Position numbers and translations under genes: made by a program. A DNA stretch of 5,171 nucleotides from Smithella sp. GTDB lineage: Bacteria > Desulfobacterota > Syntrophia > Syntrophales > Smithellaceae. Below the pieces are notes generated by a model that saw only the letters and a program-made list of their open reading frames with translations, was not told where the DNA came from and did not search any database. The number at the start of each line of letters is the position of its first letter. Position 1 is the first letter of the stretch. Of this stretch, positions 1 to 5,171 are shown piece after piece. The stretch spans positions 1-5,171 of the forward strand of contig JAAZOZ010000130.1 in assembly GCA_012797505.1 (NCBI GenBank). Reading direction: 5' to 3'.

Positions 1-1
1 C

Positions 2-433
2 TTCGGCTGTGCGTCCTCCGGGACGATGCTCAAAAGTGAGACGGTAGGCGCCATACCGGACGGGAAATATGAGACGATTATCCGGCTCGATACGCCGGAA
101 TGCCTTCCGTTGCAGCCGGATGCCGGGTTTATTTATGTTGAACCGGAGGGAAAGGTCATCACGGATTTCCCGCGTCAGGTCGCCGTAAAAAACCTCGATT
201 CTCTGGATCGCTACGAACGGCTGAACCGGGATCGCATGGGGGCGTTCGTCATCAAAGACCGCCGGGGCAGGGTGCGGGGGTACTACCAATTGCTGTTCGA
301 GTACCGGGCGTTCATCTGGGAGCGGGGGGAGGATATTTTATTGCAGATCACGATTCCCAGAGGCAGGAGGGGCGCCATCGCGGATGCCGGAATAAACGCC
401 GCGGGCATGGGGGCGATTTCCGTCGGCCGGTAA
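2..433 (+). CDS. Putative outer-membrane lipoprotein, 5'-truncated by window edge
   Basis: The reading frame is open from the first base and encodes F-G-C-A-S-S-G just before the first in-window ATG at 26. F-G-C fits the end of a lipobox (usually L-x-G-C), so this is probably a lipoprotein whose signal peptide begins outside the window, with Cys at bases 8-10 as the lipidated first mature residue. Ala follows the Cys rather than Asp, which in Gram-negative bacteria favours export to the outer membrane. The mature part would be about 141 residues. It is charged and mixed, with a stretch rich in Arg, Asp and Tyr in the middle (LDRYERLNRDR, then RRGRVRGYYQ), a hydrophobic strand near the end (DILLQITIP) and a Gly/Ala-rich tail. 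I recognise no domain, so the function is unknown. The ATG at 26 is a poor start because it would discard the lipobox. The stop is TAA at 431-433, and the next gene converges on it. Confidence 0.7.
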   Translation, partial: FGCASSGTMLKSETVGAIPDGKYETIIRLDTPECLPLQPDAGFIYVEPEGKVITDFPRQVAVKNLDSLDRYERLNRDRMGAFVIKDRRGRVRGYYQLLFEYRAFIWERGEDILLQITIPRGRRGAIADAGINAAGMGAISVGR

Positions 434-458
434 ACCGCGCGGCCGGCGGCAGGGCTGT

Positions 459-1907
459 TCATCCGGCGGGGTGGACGGACGGGCGCCGGAGCGGTTTCCC
501 GGAAGCGACGGCCTTCCAGTGCGCATACCGGGCCATGTAGGAAAGAGACCGGACGGCTTTACGGCTGTTGAGATAAAAAGGAATGCCGTGGCGTTCGGCC
601 AGTTTTCCGAATTCGCAAACCAGCTGCTGCGACGGTCCGTAGCACCAGCTGACGACCGGTTTTCCCCGGCAGGACCCGATCCGGCCAAGCAAGTCTTCAT
701 AATAGGCCGGTTTCAATCCGTTGAAAACATAAGTATTCAGGTAAATACAATCGATGTTTTCATCCGCGGCGAGGATGTCGAAGCATTTTTGGTACAGGTC
801 GAATATTCCCGCGCCTGCCGTGGCGGAAGCCGGTCCCACGTCAATGGGGTGGCCGCCCAGCGTGCCGCTTACGGCGGAAAGCTCCCTCCGGCTTTCCGAA
901 GAAAGCTTTCCGAGGGAAAGGCCGCAGGCTTCGGCGGCATCGATCGCCTGGATGCCGATGGCCCCGGAGAAAGTGATAATGCCGAGACGGTTTCCCTGGG
1001 GCAGGGGATAACGGAGAAACGGGGTGGCGCAGTCGCGGAGGTCTTCGTATTCCTCCACCCGGAGAGCGCCGCCCTGCCTGAGCGCCGCCTGGTACAGTTC
1101 GGCATTGCCGGCCATGGATCCCGTGTGCGAGGCCATGGCTTGAGCCGCGCCGGGAGAACCGCCCGGCAGGAGGCACAAAACAGGCTTGCGAAGAGAAGCC
1201 TTCTTTAAAGCGTCCAGAAAAACCCGGGGCCTCCGGGAGTGCTCCATGTAGAGGGAGATCACGTCCGTGCTGTCGTCCCGACTGAGATATTCCAGGCAGT
1301 CCGTTTCATCGACATCGCTCATGTTGCCCAGATCAATCACTTTGTTGATTCCGGCTTCGTATTCATGCCACGCCATGGCCTGCGGGCTGTACATGCCGGT
1401 CTGGGTGATGATGGAAAGTTTTCCCTGCTTTGCATACTCATATCCCCGGTCGTAGGGAACCGTGGTGAACCGGCTTTCGGAGTTGAAGACCCCGACGGTA
1501 TTCGGTCCCATGACCCGGATCCCGTGGGCTTTTGCGATCCGCAAGAGCTCTTCCTGACGGATTTTGCCTTCCGGCCCCGCTTCTCCGAAACCGTCGGAAA
1601 CGATGACCGCGGCCCGGATGCCTTTGGCGCCGCACTGTTCGAGAATGCCCGGCGCGTGCCGGAAGGAGGTGACGATGACGGCCAGTTCGGGAACGTCCTT
1701 CACCTGGGCCAGATCCTGAAAGACCGGGATTCCGTAAACGGTTCGGGCGGTGGGATGAACGGGATAGATTTTTCCCGTGTAGTTCCATTTCATGAGGTCG
1801 CTGATGATGACGGCGGCGCCGAAAAACCAGCCTTCCTGCATGCTGCCGAACAGGGCGATGCTTTGCGGACGGAAAAACGGATCCAGCCGGTGAACCTTTT
1901 GCTTCAT
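459..1907 (-). CDS. NDP-forming acyl-CoA synthetase, alpha subunit (CoA-binding, succinyl-CoA ligase-like)
   Basis: The 482-residue product resembles the alpha subunit of ADP-forming acyl-CoA synthetases (acyl-CoA + ADP + Pi to free acid + CoA + ATP), cytosolic enzymes that make ATP by substrate-level phosphorylation. Residues about 10-140 form a CoA-binding Rossmann domain: SIALFG at 16-21, IYPVHPT at 47-53, and RVMGPNTVGVFN at 131-142, matching the family GPNxxG signature. Residues about 160-300 form the first ligase domain with ITQTGMYS, then ASHTGSMAG, whose His261 fits the phosphorylated histidine of the SHTGxxAG motif. A second flavodoxin-like ligase domain follows from about 305 (LGIITFSGAIG). 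The length fits alpha-only enzymes of roughly 460 residues. There is no ATP-grasp (beta) domain here or elsewhere in the window, so the partner must lie elsewhere. The start is backed by AAAGGAG seven bases upstream. The substrate cannot be told from sequence. A regulatory or degenerate homologue is possible, but the key His is intact. Confidence 0.9.
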   Translation of the reverse strand: MKQKVHRLDPFFRPQSIALFGSMQEGWFFGAAVIISDLMKWNYTGKIYPVHPTARTVYGIPVFQDLAQVKDVPELAVIVTSFRHAPGILEQCGAKGIRAAVIVSDGFGEAGPEGKIRQEELLRIAKAHGIRVMGPNTVGVFNSESRFTTVPYDRGYEYAKQGKLSIITQTGMYSPQAMAWHEYEAGINKVIDLGNMSDVDETDCLEYLSRDDSTDVISLYMEHSRRPRVFLDALKKASLRKPVLCLLPGGSPGAAQAMASHTGSMAGNAELYQAALRQGGALRVEEYEDLRDCATPFLRYPLPQGNRLGIITFSGAIGIQAIDAAEACGLSLGKLSSESRRELSAVSGTLGGHPIDVGPASATAGAGIFDLYQKCFDILAADENIDCIYLNTYVFNGLKPAYYEDLLGRIGSCRGKPVVSWCYGPSQQLVCEFGKLAERHGIPFYLNSRKAVRSLSYMARYAHWKAVASGKPLRRPSVHPAG

Positions 1908-1914
1908 GCCAGTG

Positions 1915-1921
1915 CTCCTTT
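1915..1921 (-). promoter_or_regulatory. Ribosome binding site of the acyl-CoA synthetase gene
   Basis: Read on the minus strand this is AAAGGAG, followed by a seven-base spacer (CACTGGC) and ATG at 1907-1905. It is a near-ideal Shine-Dalgarno sequence at normal spacing and fixes the start of the 482-residue protein. Confidence 0.75.
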
Positions 1922-1945
1922 ATGGAAGTGACGTGTGGCGCTATC

Positions 1946-1972
1946 CTTATCCCAACGGAGGCAACATTTCAA
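1946..1972 (-). promoter_or_regulatory. Weak candidate sigma70-type promoter for the acyl-CoA synthetase gene
   Basis: On the minus strand TTGAAA (1972-1967) matches five of six bases of the -35 consensus, and GATAAG (1951-1946) matches four of six of the -10. The spacer is 15 bases, shorter than the usual 16-18, so this is only a suggestion. It lies about 40 bases upstream of the start codon, where a promoter would be expected for a gene with a 432-base non-coding region before it. Confidence 0.2.
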
Positions 1973-2339
1973 ATGGTAATTGATCAGAGGGCAGGGTTTG
2001 ACGAGAGTCCGGGTTTGCAGTTTCCTGCCGGATCAGTCGTTGCGGGGAAATAAAAAAGGTTCATACGGTTCTTGTGTGCTTCCTGGATGCGAGCATTTGT
2101 TGATTTTTATGGGCGTCCAACCTTATGCATACGAAATTAATGACGATCACTGCTACGGCGACCTGAAATATTCTTGGAATGGTTATAAAGGGACTGCTGA
2201 AAATATTTCACACCACAAAAAGGAAGTTCTAATAAATTAAGACGGCAAGGCCCGTACCGAGTCAATTGCATATATTTTTTCTGTTTTTGCGTAAAGGCGC
2301 CTCATCATATATCGCCACATCGCGGCGCGCACTCAACAC

Positions 2340-3440
2340 CTAGCGTGTGAACCAGGCAAAGACACTCATGAATCGGGGTGATCGCAGAAGCTTTTTCGTC
2401 GCGAAATAACTGAGCGCAAAAAACACCGGAATCAGCGCCAGAACGATCCAGGAATTGTCCAGTTGACGGTAACCCAGAATAACCATGCCAAAACCGATCA
2501 GCACCCATTGCACCAGATAGATCAGCGTGATATTTTTGCTCCAGAAAGTGAGATAATCCAGGGTTTTCTGAAAAACCCCGAACTTTGCAAAGAGCATAAA
2601 CATGCCAATCCACAGCAAATCAATCGCAATACACAGGAAGGTAGCGCCCGGATACATGCGGTAGAAATCGCCAAACTGGTTTGTCTTGCTTAGAAAGACA
2701 ATTAGCCCGCCTGACGCACCCAGAAGCAGGGCGGCCACCAGCATTTTTTTAACTACCGCGCCGAGTGCGTTGCCCCTGAGAAATGCCCTTCCGATCAGGG
2801 CGCCGACAATGGGATATACAAGCCAGGGGAACACGGGAAACGGCGTGTCGCTTTCAAGTCCTGGTATAAGGGCATTGCCCCAAAAAGGCTGCACCAGCGG
2901 ATAAAAGACTCCCCAGTCCCTTCCCGTTCCCCATAAGAGGGGGGCCGCCCAGGCAACAAGCAATCCCAAAACAACCCAATGCCAGTCCTTTTTAAAAAAC
3001 AGGTCAAACAGCGCCAGAACGATAAAGGCCAATCCCGCAAAAGTCAGAATATCCATGAAATAGAAAAGCTGCCACAGAACCGGAAAATCGCTATTCGGAG
3101 TAAGATAATGAAAATTTGAAAGGGCATGAGGATTGACAAATTTGGCAATCAGGTACGGAAGAACTAAACGCAGACCATTCAGAACAAGCCCCAGCAAAAA
3201 CAGCTTGAAGCCCCTGACCACTCTCACCGACGCAGGTCTGGCATTCGGATAAACGAAAAATATGCCCATTAAAATCATAAAAACCGGCGCAGCGATCCAG
3301 ATAATGATTTTAACTAAAAAAATCCCAAGAGGACTTTCCAGCACCAGGTCCGTCCCGTAAACAACAACCGTGTGGTTCATAATCATTAATGCCACCAGTA
3401 TGGCGCGGACATGATCAAAATACGGCATTCGTTCTTGCAT
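2340..3440 (-). CDS. Multi-pass membrane acyltransferase family protein (Acyl_transf_3/HGSNAT-like), divergent paralogue
   Basis: The 366-residue protein has about ten hydrophobic segments (roughly 11-28, 40-62, 75-98, 122-148, 153-170, 202-220, 229-250, 263-285, 301-324, 328-347), so it is an inner-membrane protein. In the first segment Arg12 and His23 form R-x10-H, the pattern essential in membrane O-acyltransferases such as OafB, preceded by YFDH like the usual (Y/S)xDxxRG. Residues 201-219 (FPVFPW, then P-x3-G-x3-GR) match the FPxxPWxxFPxxGxxxGR signature of the HGSNAT/DUF1624 and YeiB families. I infer transfer of an acyl group to an envelope substrate, which is unknown. It differs from its upstream neighbour: no His in the loop after the first segment, and Gln311 in IYLVQW where the neighbour has FLHY. 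The start at 3440 is preferred because GAGG lies four bases upstream. An in-frame ATG at 3428 lacks such a site. The stop is TAG. Confidence 0.75.
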   Translation of the reverse strand: MQERMPYFDHVRAILVALMIMNHTVVVYGTDLVLESPLGIFLVKIIIWIAAPVFMILMGIFFVYPNARPASVRVVRGFKLFLLGLVLNGLRLVLPYLIAKFVNPHALSNFHYLTPNSDFPVLWQLFYFMDILTFAGLAFIVLALFDLFFKKDWHWVVLGLLVAWAAPLLWGTGRDWGVFYPLVQPFWGNALIPGLESDTPFPVFPWLVYPIVGALIGRAFLRGNALGAVVKKMLVAALLLGASGGLIVFLSKTNQFGDFYRMYPGATFLCIAIDLLWIGMFMLFAKFGVFQKTLDYLTFWSKNITLIYLVQWVLIGFGMVILGYRQLDNSWIVLALIPVFFALSYFATKKLLRSPRFMSVFAWFTR

Positions 3441-3444
3441 ATTC

Positions 3445-3448
3445 CCTC
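3445..3448 (-). promoter_or_regulatory. Ribosome binding site of the 366-residue acyltransferase
   Basis: On the minus strand GAGG (part of TTGAGGG) stands four bases before ATG at 3440-3438. The spacing is slightly short but usable. It supports this ATG over the one twelve bases further in. Confidence 0.5.
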
Positions 3449-3480
3449 AATGCTGTTGGTTATTTTCTGCAAATCAAAAA

Positions 3481-3506
3481 AACGTTTTGCAATGGATGCA
3501 AAAGTT
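3481..3506 (-). promoter_or_regulatory. Inverted repeat between the acyltransferase genes: operator, attenuator or weak terminator
   Basis: A perfect seven-base inverted repeat, TTTTGCA (3485-3491) and TGCAAAA (3497-3503) around a five-base centre, extends by AAC/GTT to ten pairs if G3484 is bulged. On the minus strand, the direction of transcription, the right arm ends in GTT and runs on into more T, giving TTTTTTG. That is the shape of a weak intrinsic terminator, though the stem is mostly A/T and so not very stable. It lies 41 bases upstream of the start codon of the downstream acyltransferase gene, and its right arm contains TTGCAA, a possible -35 with no good -10 after it. A palindromic repressor site is therefore an equal alternative. 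Confidence 0.4.
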
Positions 3507-3579
3507 GATCAGCGCAATGATGCGGCGTCACCCGTTTAACTCCGAATTTGAAAAAGAAGCACGTCAAAAACAGCTTTTC

Positions 3580-4776
3580 TCACAAAGAGGCATAGCGTTT
3601 TGTCAACCGGTCGAGAAACCATTCCAGAGTGTATTTGTTTTTGCTTTTTCCCCATCGCTTCAAGAGCGACACGAGCAGGATGACAGCGACAGCGCCGGCC
3701 AGGAGCGCGTTATACGCGCCTAACAGTTCATACTTGTAATAGCGGCCGGTCAGAACGTGAATCAGCGCCAGTGGCCACCCGATCAGAAGGTAATGAAGGA
3801 AATAAAACGTAAGGGAGGAGCGGCTGGCAAGATTAAAGATGCCGGCAAGAAACCCCACCTTGCTTTTATCTTGTTTGCGGACATCATAGATGTAAAACAT
3901 ACCGGAGAAAATGAGCAGCACAATCCCCGTTTGATAGCAGATCATCGTAAAGGAGTCGGGATAAAAACTGAGCGGGGCAATATACCCGGTAATGATGGCT
4001 GACTGAGGCCGGCCAATCGATGCATAGGCCCAACCCAGCCCCACAACGGCCAGCAAGCCGCCGATGATCGCCAGAAAAGGCAGGTCGTGCCGCATCTTAC
4101 CGCCGACAAGCCTGCGCCCGAGAACAAAACCCAGCAGTGGAAAGATAAACCAGGGCATAAGCGGGAATTCGCCGGTGAACAAAAAGCCCAGAACAATTTC
4201 TTTTATCCGCCAAACCACCTCATATTCCCTGGCGGGATCAAGCATCATACCGGGAAGATAGCTTGAAATGACGGGCACATCGATAAAACCGCCGCCCCAG
4301 ACGGCATTGAAATCGATCCCGTTCCTCAGCAGGGGCGTGCAAACAGCCAGGCCAGCGACAAAAAGCAGGATCGGCCAGGAGGGCAGCAGGCGGCAGAAAA
4401 ACAGCATCACCGTCGCAAATCCCATGAGCGTCAGGATATCCCATTGCCAGATATTAGCCGGTCCCCAGGCAAGGGCCAACATGATGATCCCCACCATGAA
4501 AATGAATCCCCCGCGGATCAGGGCGCGCTTGAAGGCCAGAATAGTATTTTCGCCGTCGCGATGCTGAGCCGAAAAAACCTGGCTCATTCCCATCATCATC
4601 AGAAAGCAGGCCGCTCCCCAATCAGCCATCACATGGTTGAGAAAGAAATAAAGCCCGGTATTCACGGCGCTTGAGTCGCCCCAATAAATCACAAAGTGAA
4701 CCAGCACCATAAAGATCAGACAAAAGCCGCGAAGAATATCAATGGAAAGAATCCGGTCTGATTTTTTATCGTTCAT
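3580..4776 (-). CDS. Multi-pass membrane acyltransferase, HGSNAT (DUF1624)/YeiB (DUF418)-like
   Basis: The 398-residue inner-membrane protein opens with RILSIDILRG, the family start. In the first segment Arg16 and His27 form R-x10-H. A further His48 lies in FLNHVMADWG before the second segment, roughly where HGSNAT enzymes carry their acetyl-accepting His. About ten membrane segments follow, with a long hydrophilic loop near 151-190. FPLMPWFIFPLLG then GRR at 204-222 is the HGSNAT/YeiB signature. LTFYFLHYLLIG (about 322-333) keeps the late-segment His328. The end (LEWFLDRLTKRY) resembles the DUF418 C-terminal LEWxxRRLT motif. It probably moves an acyl group, perhaps acetyl, onto an envelope sugar or similar acceptor; substrate unknown. 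The frame also has an ATG at 4791 (five more residues). I prefer 4776 because GGAG lies nine bases upstream, versus only GGA for the other. It is the first gene of the tandem pair, 139 bases before the next. Confidence 0.8.
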   Translation of the reverse strand: MNDKKSDRILSIDILRGFCLIFMVLVHFVIYWGDSSAVNTGLYFFLNHVMADWGAACFLMMMGMSQVFSAQHRDGENTILAFKRALIRGGFIFMVGIIMLALAWGPANIWQWDILTLMGFATVMLFFCRLLPSWPILLFVAGLAVCTPLLRNGIDFNAVWGGGFIDVPVISSYLPGMMLDPAREYEVVWRIKEIVLGFLFTGEFPLMPWFIFPLLGFVLGRRLVGGKMRHDLPFLAIIGGLLAVVGLGWAYASIGRPQSAIITGYIAPLSFYPDSFTMICYQTGIVLLIFSGMFYIYDVRKQDKSKVGFLAGIFNLASRSSLTFYFLHYLLIGWPLALIHVLTGRYYKYELLGAYNALLAGAVAVILLVSLLKRWGKSKNKYTLEWFLDRLTKRYASL

Positions 4777-4785
4777 TTGGTTTCG

Positions 4786-4789
4786 CTCC
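4786..4789 (-). promoter_or_regulatory. Ribosome binding site deciding the start of the 398-residue acyltransferase
   Basis: On the minus strand GGAG is followed by nine bases and ATG at 4776-4774. The upstream in-frame ATG at 4791-4789 overlaps this site and has only GGA (within TTGGGAC) seven bases before it, so the difference is modest. Confidence 0.4.
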
Positions 4790-4828
4790 ATACCGCTGTC
4801 CCAACGTTGTTTTTAATCTCTACGGGTA

Positions 4829-4856
4829 AATTCCCCGCTCCTTGGGGCGAAATTAT
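4829..4856. repeat. Degenerate companion copy of the REP-like palindrome
   Basis: The stretch around CCCCGCTCCTTGGGGCG aligns in direct orientation with the intact palindrome 46 bases to the right: both share CCCCGCT, CTTG, a G-rich right arm and a trailing TTATT. Here the right arm has lost bases, leaving an imperfect stem (TTC/GAA plus CCC/GGG around a bulge). A decayed REP copy, forming a doublet with the neighbour, is the simplest reading. Confidence 0.4.
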
Positions 4857-4876
4857 TAAAGGGTTTCCTTCTACAA

Positions 4877-4900
4877 TACCCCGCTGCTTGCGGCGGGGTA
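4877..4900. repeat. REP-like GC-rich palindrome
   Basis: TACCCCGC (4877-4884) and GCGGGGTA (4893-4900) are perfect complements. The stem continues inward through one G-U pair and one G-C pair to a CTTG tetraloop, giving ten pairs in all. The right side runs into GGGGTAGTTTATT; a GTAG next to a palindrome is a feature of REP elements mobilised by REP-associated tyrosine transposases. No T tract follows on either strand, and it lies upstream of the nearest gene, so it is not a terminator for that gene. From memory, similar TACCCCGC-CTTG-GCGGGGTAG palindromes are scattered in deltaproteobacterial genomes. That is recollection, not a search. Confidence 0.6.
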
Positions 4901-4980
4901 GTTTATTGATGATGTAATTTATCGAAAACAATGAGAATGCGCAATAAAAAGTTATTTATCGATTTGAAATATGTTTTTTC

Positions 4981-5053
4981 GGTCTGCTCTCATCCCGCAT
5001 GACATATAGAGAAAATGGATGCGGAATGCGGGAGAACGATTTTTTCTCAGACC
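4981..5053. repeat. Nested inverted repeat of unknown function
   Basis: The outer arms are GGTCTG (4981-4986) and CAGACC (5048-5053). The inner arms are TCCCGCAT (4993-5000) and ATGCGGGA (5026-5033), a perfect eight-pair stem. The inner right arm is preceded by a second copy of ATGCGG at 5019-5024, so the single left arm could pair with either. Six T (5040-5045) lie shortly after the inner stem on the plus strand, which gives it a loose resemblance to an intrinsic terminator, but the 25-base loop is long. No known RNA family is recognised. Confidence 0.4.
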
Positions 5054-5171
5054 ACGGATTTTTTGGATCGAACCGGAACAAACCACTTACGCGCTGTAAT
5101 CTTCGAGAAGGTTTATGTTCTCTGGTGCTTGGCTCGCTGGTGACCACAACGATTAGCGATGGCTTCCTGTA

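Larger units (their letters stand above)
1908..2339. other. 432-base intergenic region, no convincing gene
   Basis: This spacer separates the synthetase gene from the end of the upstream acyltransferase gene. It is more A+T-rich than the preceding 1.9 kb, with T runs near 2272-2287. It holds the synthetase ribosome binding site and a weak promoter candidate at its left end. An open frame at 1980-2240 (plus, TTG start, 86 codons) has no ribosome binding site and no recognisable domain. At 2313-2327 the minus strand could form a six-pair hairpin (CGCCGC, loop GAT, GTGGCG, one G-U pair) just downstream of the acyltransferase stop, but no U tract follows, so I do not call it a terminator. I recognise no RNA family. 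Confidence 0.5.
4777..5171. other. 395-base intergenic region with structured repeats, no convincing gene
   Basis: This region lies upstream of the acyltransferase pair and runs to the window edge. It is A+T-rich apart from two G+C-rich palindromes at 4829-4900 and a nested inverted repeat at 4981-5053. Short open frames exist on both strands, including 5015-5143 plus (42 residues) and a GTG-started frame at 5147-4956 minus (63 residues), but none has a ribosome binding site or recognisable motif. I could not pick a convincing promoter for the acyltransferase genes. Nothing in the last 115 bases is recognisable. Confidence 0.5.

Noticed and set aside
424..445. CGGCCG at 424-429 and again at 440-445 could form a hairpin at the convergent gene ends, suggesting a shared terminator.
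   Set aside because: CGGCCG is self-complementary and common in G+C-rich DNA, it overlaps the end of the lipoprotein gene, and no T tract follows on either strand.
471..1208. A long plus-strand open frame of 245 codons antisense to the synthetase gene, with another at 1239-1931.
   Set aside because: Both lie opposite a well-supported gene with family motifs and a strong ribosome binding site. Long antisense frames are expected in G+C-rich genes, and their translations show no recognisable domain.
2305..2613. A 102-codon minus-strand frame overlapping the end of the 366-residue acyltransferase.
   Set aside because: It is an out-of-frame reading of the acyltransferase 3' end with no membrane pattern or motif of its own.
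3464..3492. A possible promoter for the downstream acyltransferase, with TTGCAA as -35 and GAAAAT as -10.
   Set aside because: The spacer would be 19 bases and the -10 is weak. The TTGCAA is better explained as part of the inverted repeat.
5015..5143. A plus-strand frame of 42 residues starting at ATG 5015.
   Set aside because: No ribosome binding site and no recognisable motif; its length is within what chance gives in a spacer.
4956..5147. A minus-strand frame of 63 codons with a GTG start at the right end.
   Set aside because: No ribosome binding site, composition rich in Ser, Arg, Lys and Pro with no domain, and it spans the nested inverted repeat, which points to non-coding sequence.

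Overview
The window looks like part of a bacterial chromosome, probably from a Gram-negative anaerobe of the deltaproteobacterial (Desulfobacterota-like) type. This placement is an inference. It rests on a lipoprotein signal end, an alpha-only NDP-forming acyl-CoA synthetase as used by fermenting and syntrophic organisms, and a REP-like palindrome of a kind I associate with that group. No rRNA, tRNA, CRISPR array, transposase or phage gene is visible.

Layout: (1) Bases 2-433, plus strand: the 3' part of a small lipoprotein gene whose signal peptide is cut by the window edge just before the lipobox cysteine. (2) Bases 459-1907, minus strand: the alpha subunit of an NDP-forming acyl-CoA synthetase, with CoA-binding and phosphohistidine domains but no ATP-grasp domain. 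It converges on the lipoprotein gene with a 25-base gap. (3) Bases 1908-2339: more A+T-rich spacer with no convincing gene. (4) Bases 2340-4776, minus strand: two distantly related multi-pass membrane acyltransferases of the Acyl_transf_3 / HGSNAT (DUF1624) / YeiB (DUF418) superfamily, in tandem and separated by 133-139 bases that hold a hairpin or operator-like inverted repeat. (5) Bases 4777-5171: intergenic, with a REP-like GC hairpin, a degenerate companion copy, and a longer nested inverted repeat.

How the genes relate: the two acyltransferases share orientation and both carry R-x10-H in the first membrane segment, so they may act on the same or related cell-envelope substrates. They differ at other histidines, suggesting divergence of role. 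The synthetase is read in the same direction but lies 432 bases downstream across a change in base composition, so I do not place it in the same operon. The first 1.9 kb is clearly richer in G+C than the remainder, which may mark a junction between segments of different history. I see no clear evidence of a wholly new system. The tandem acyltransferase pair and the unexplained non-coding structures are the parts most worth a second look.
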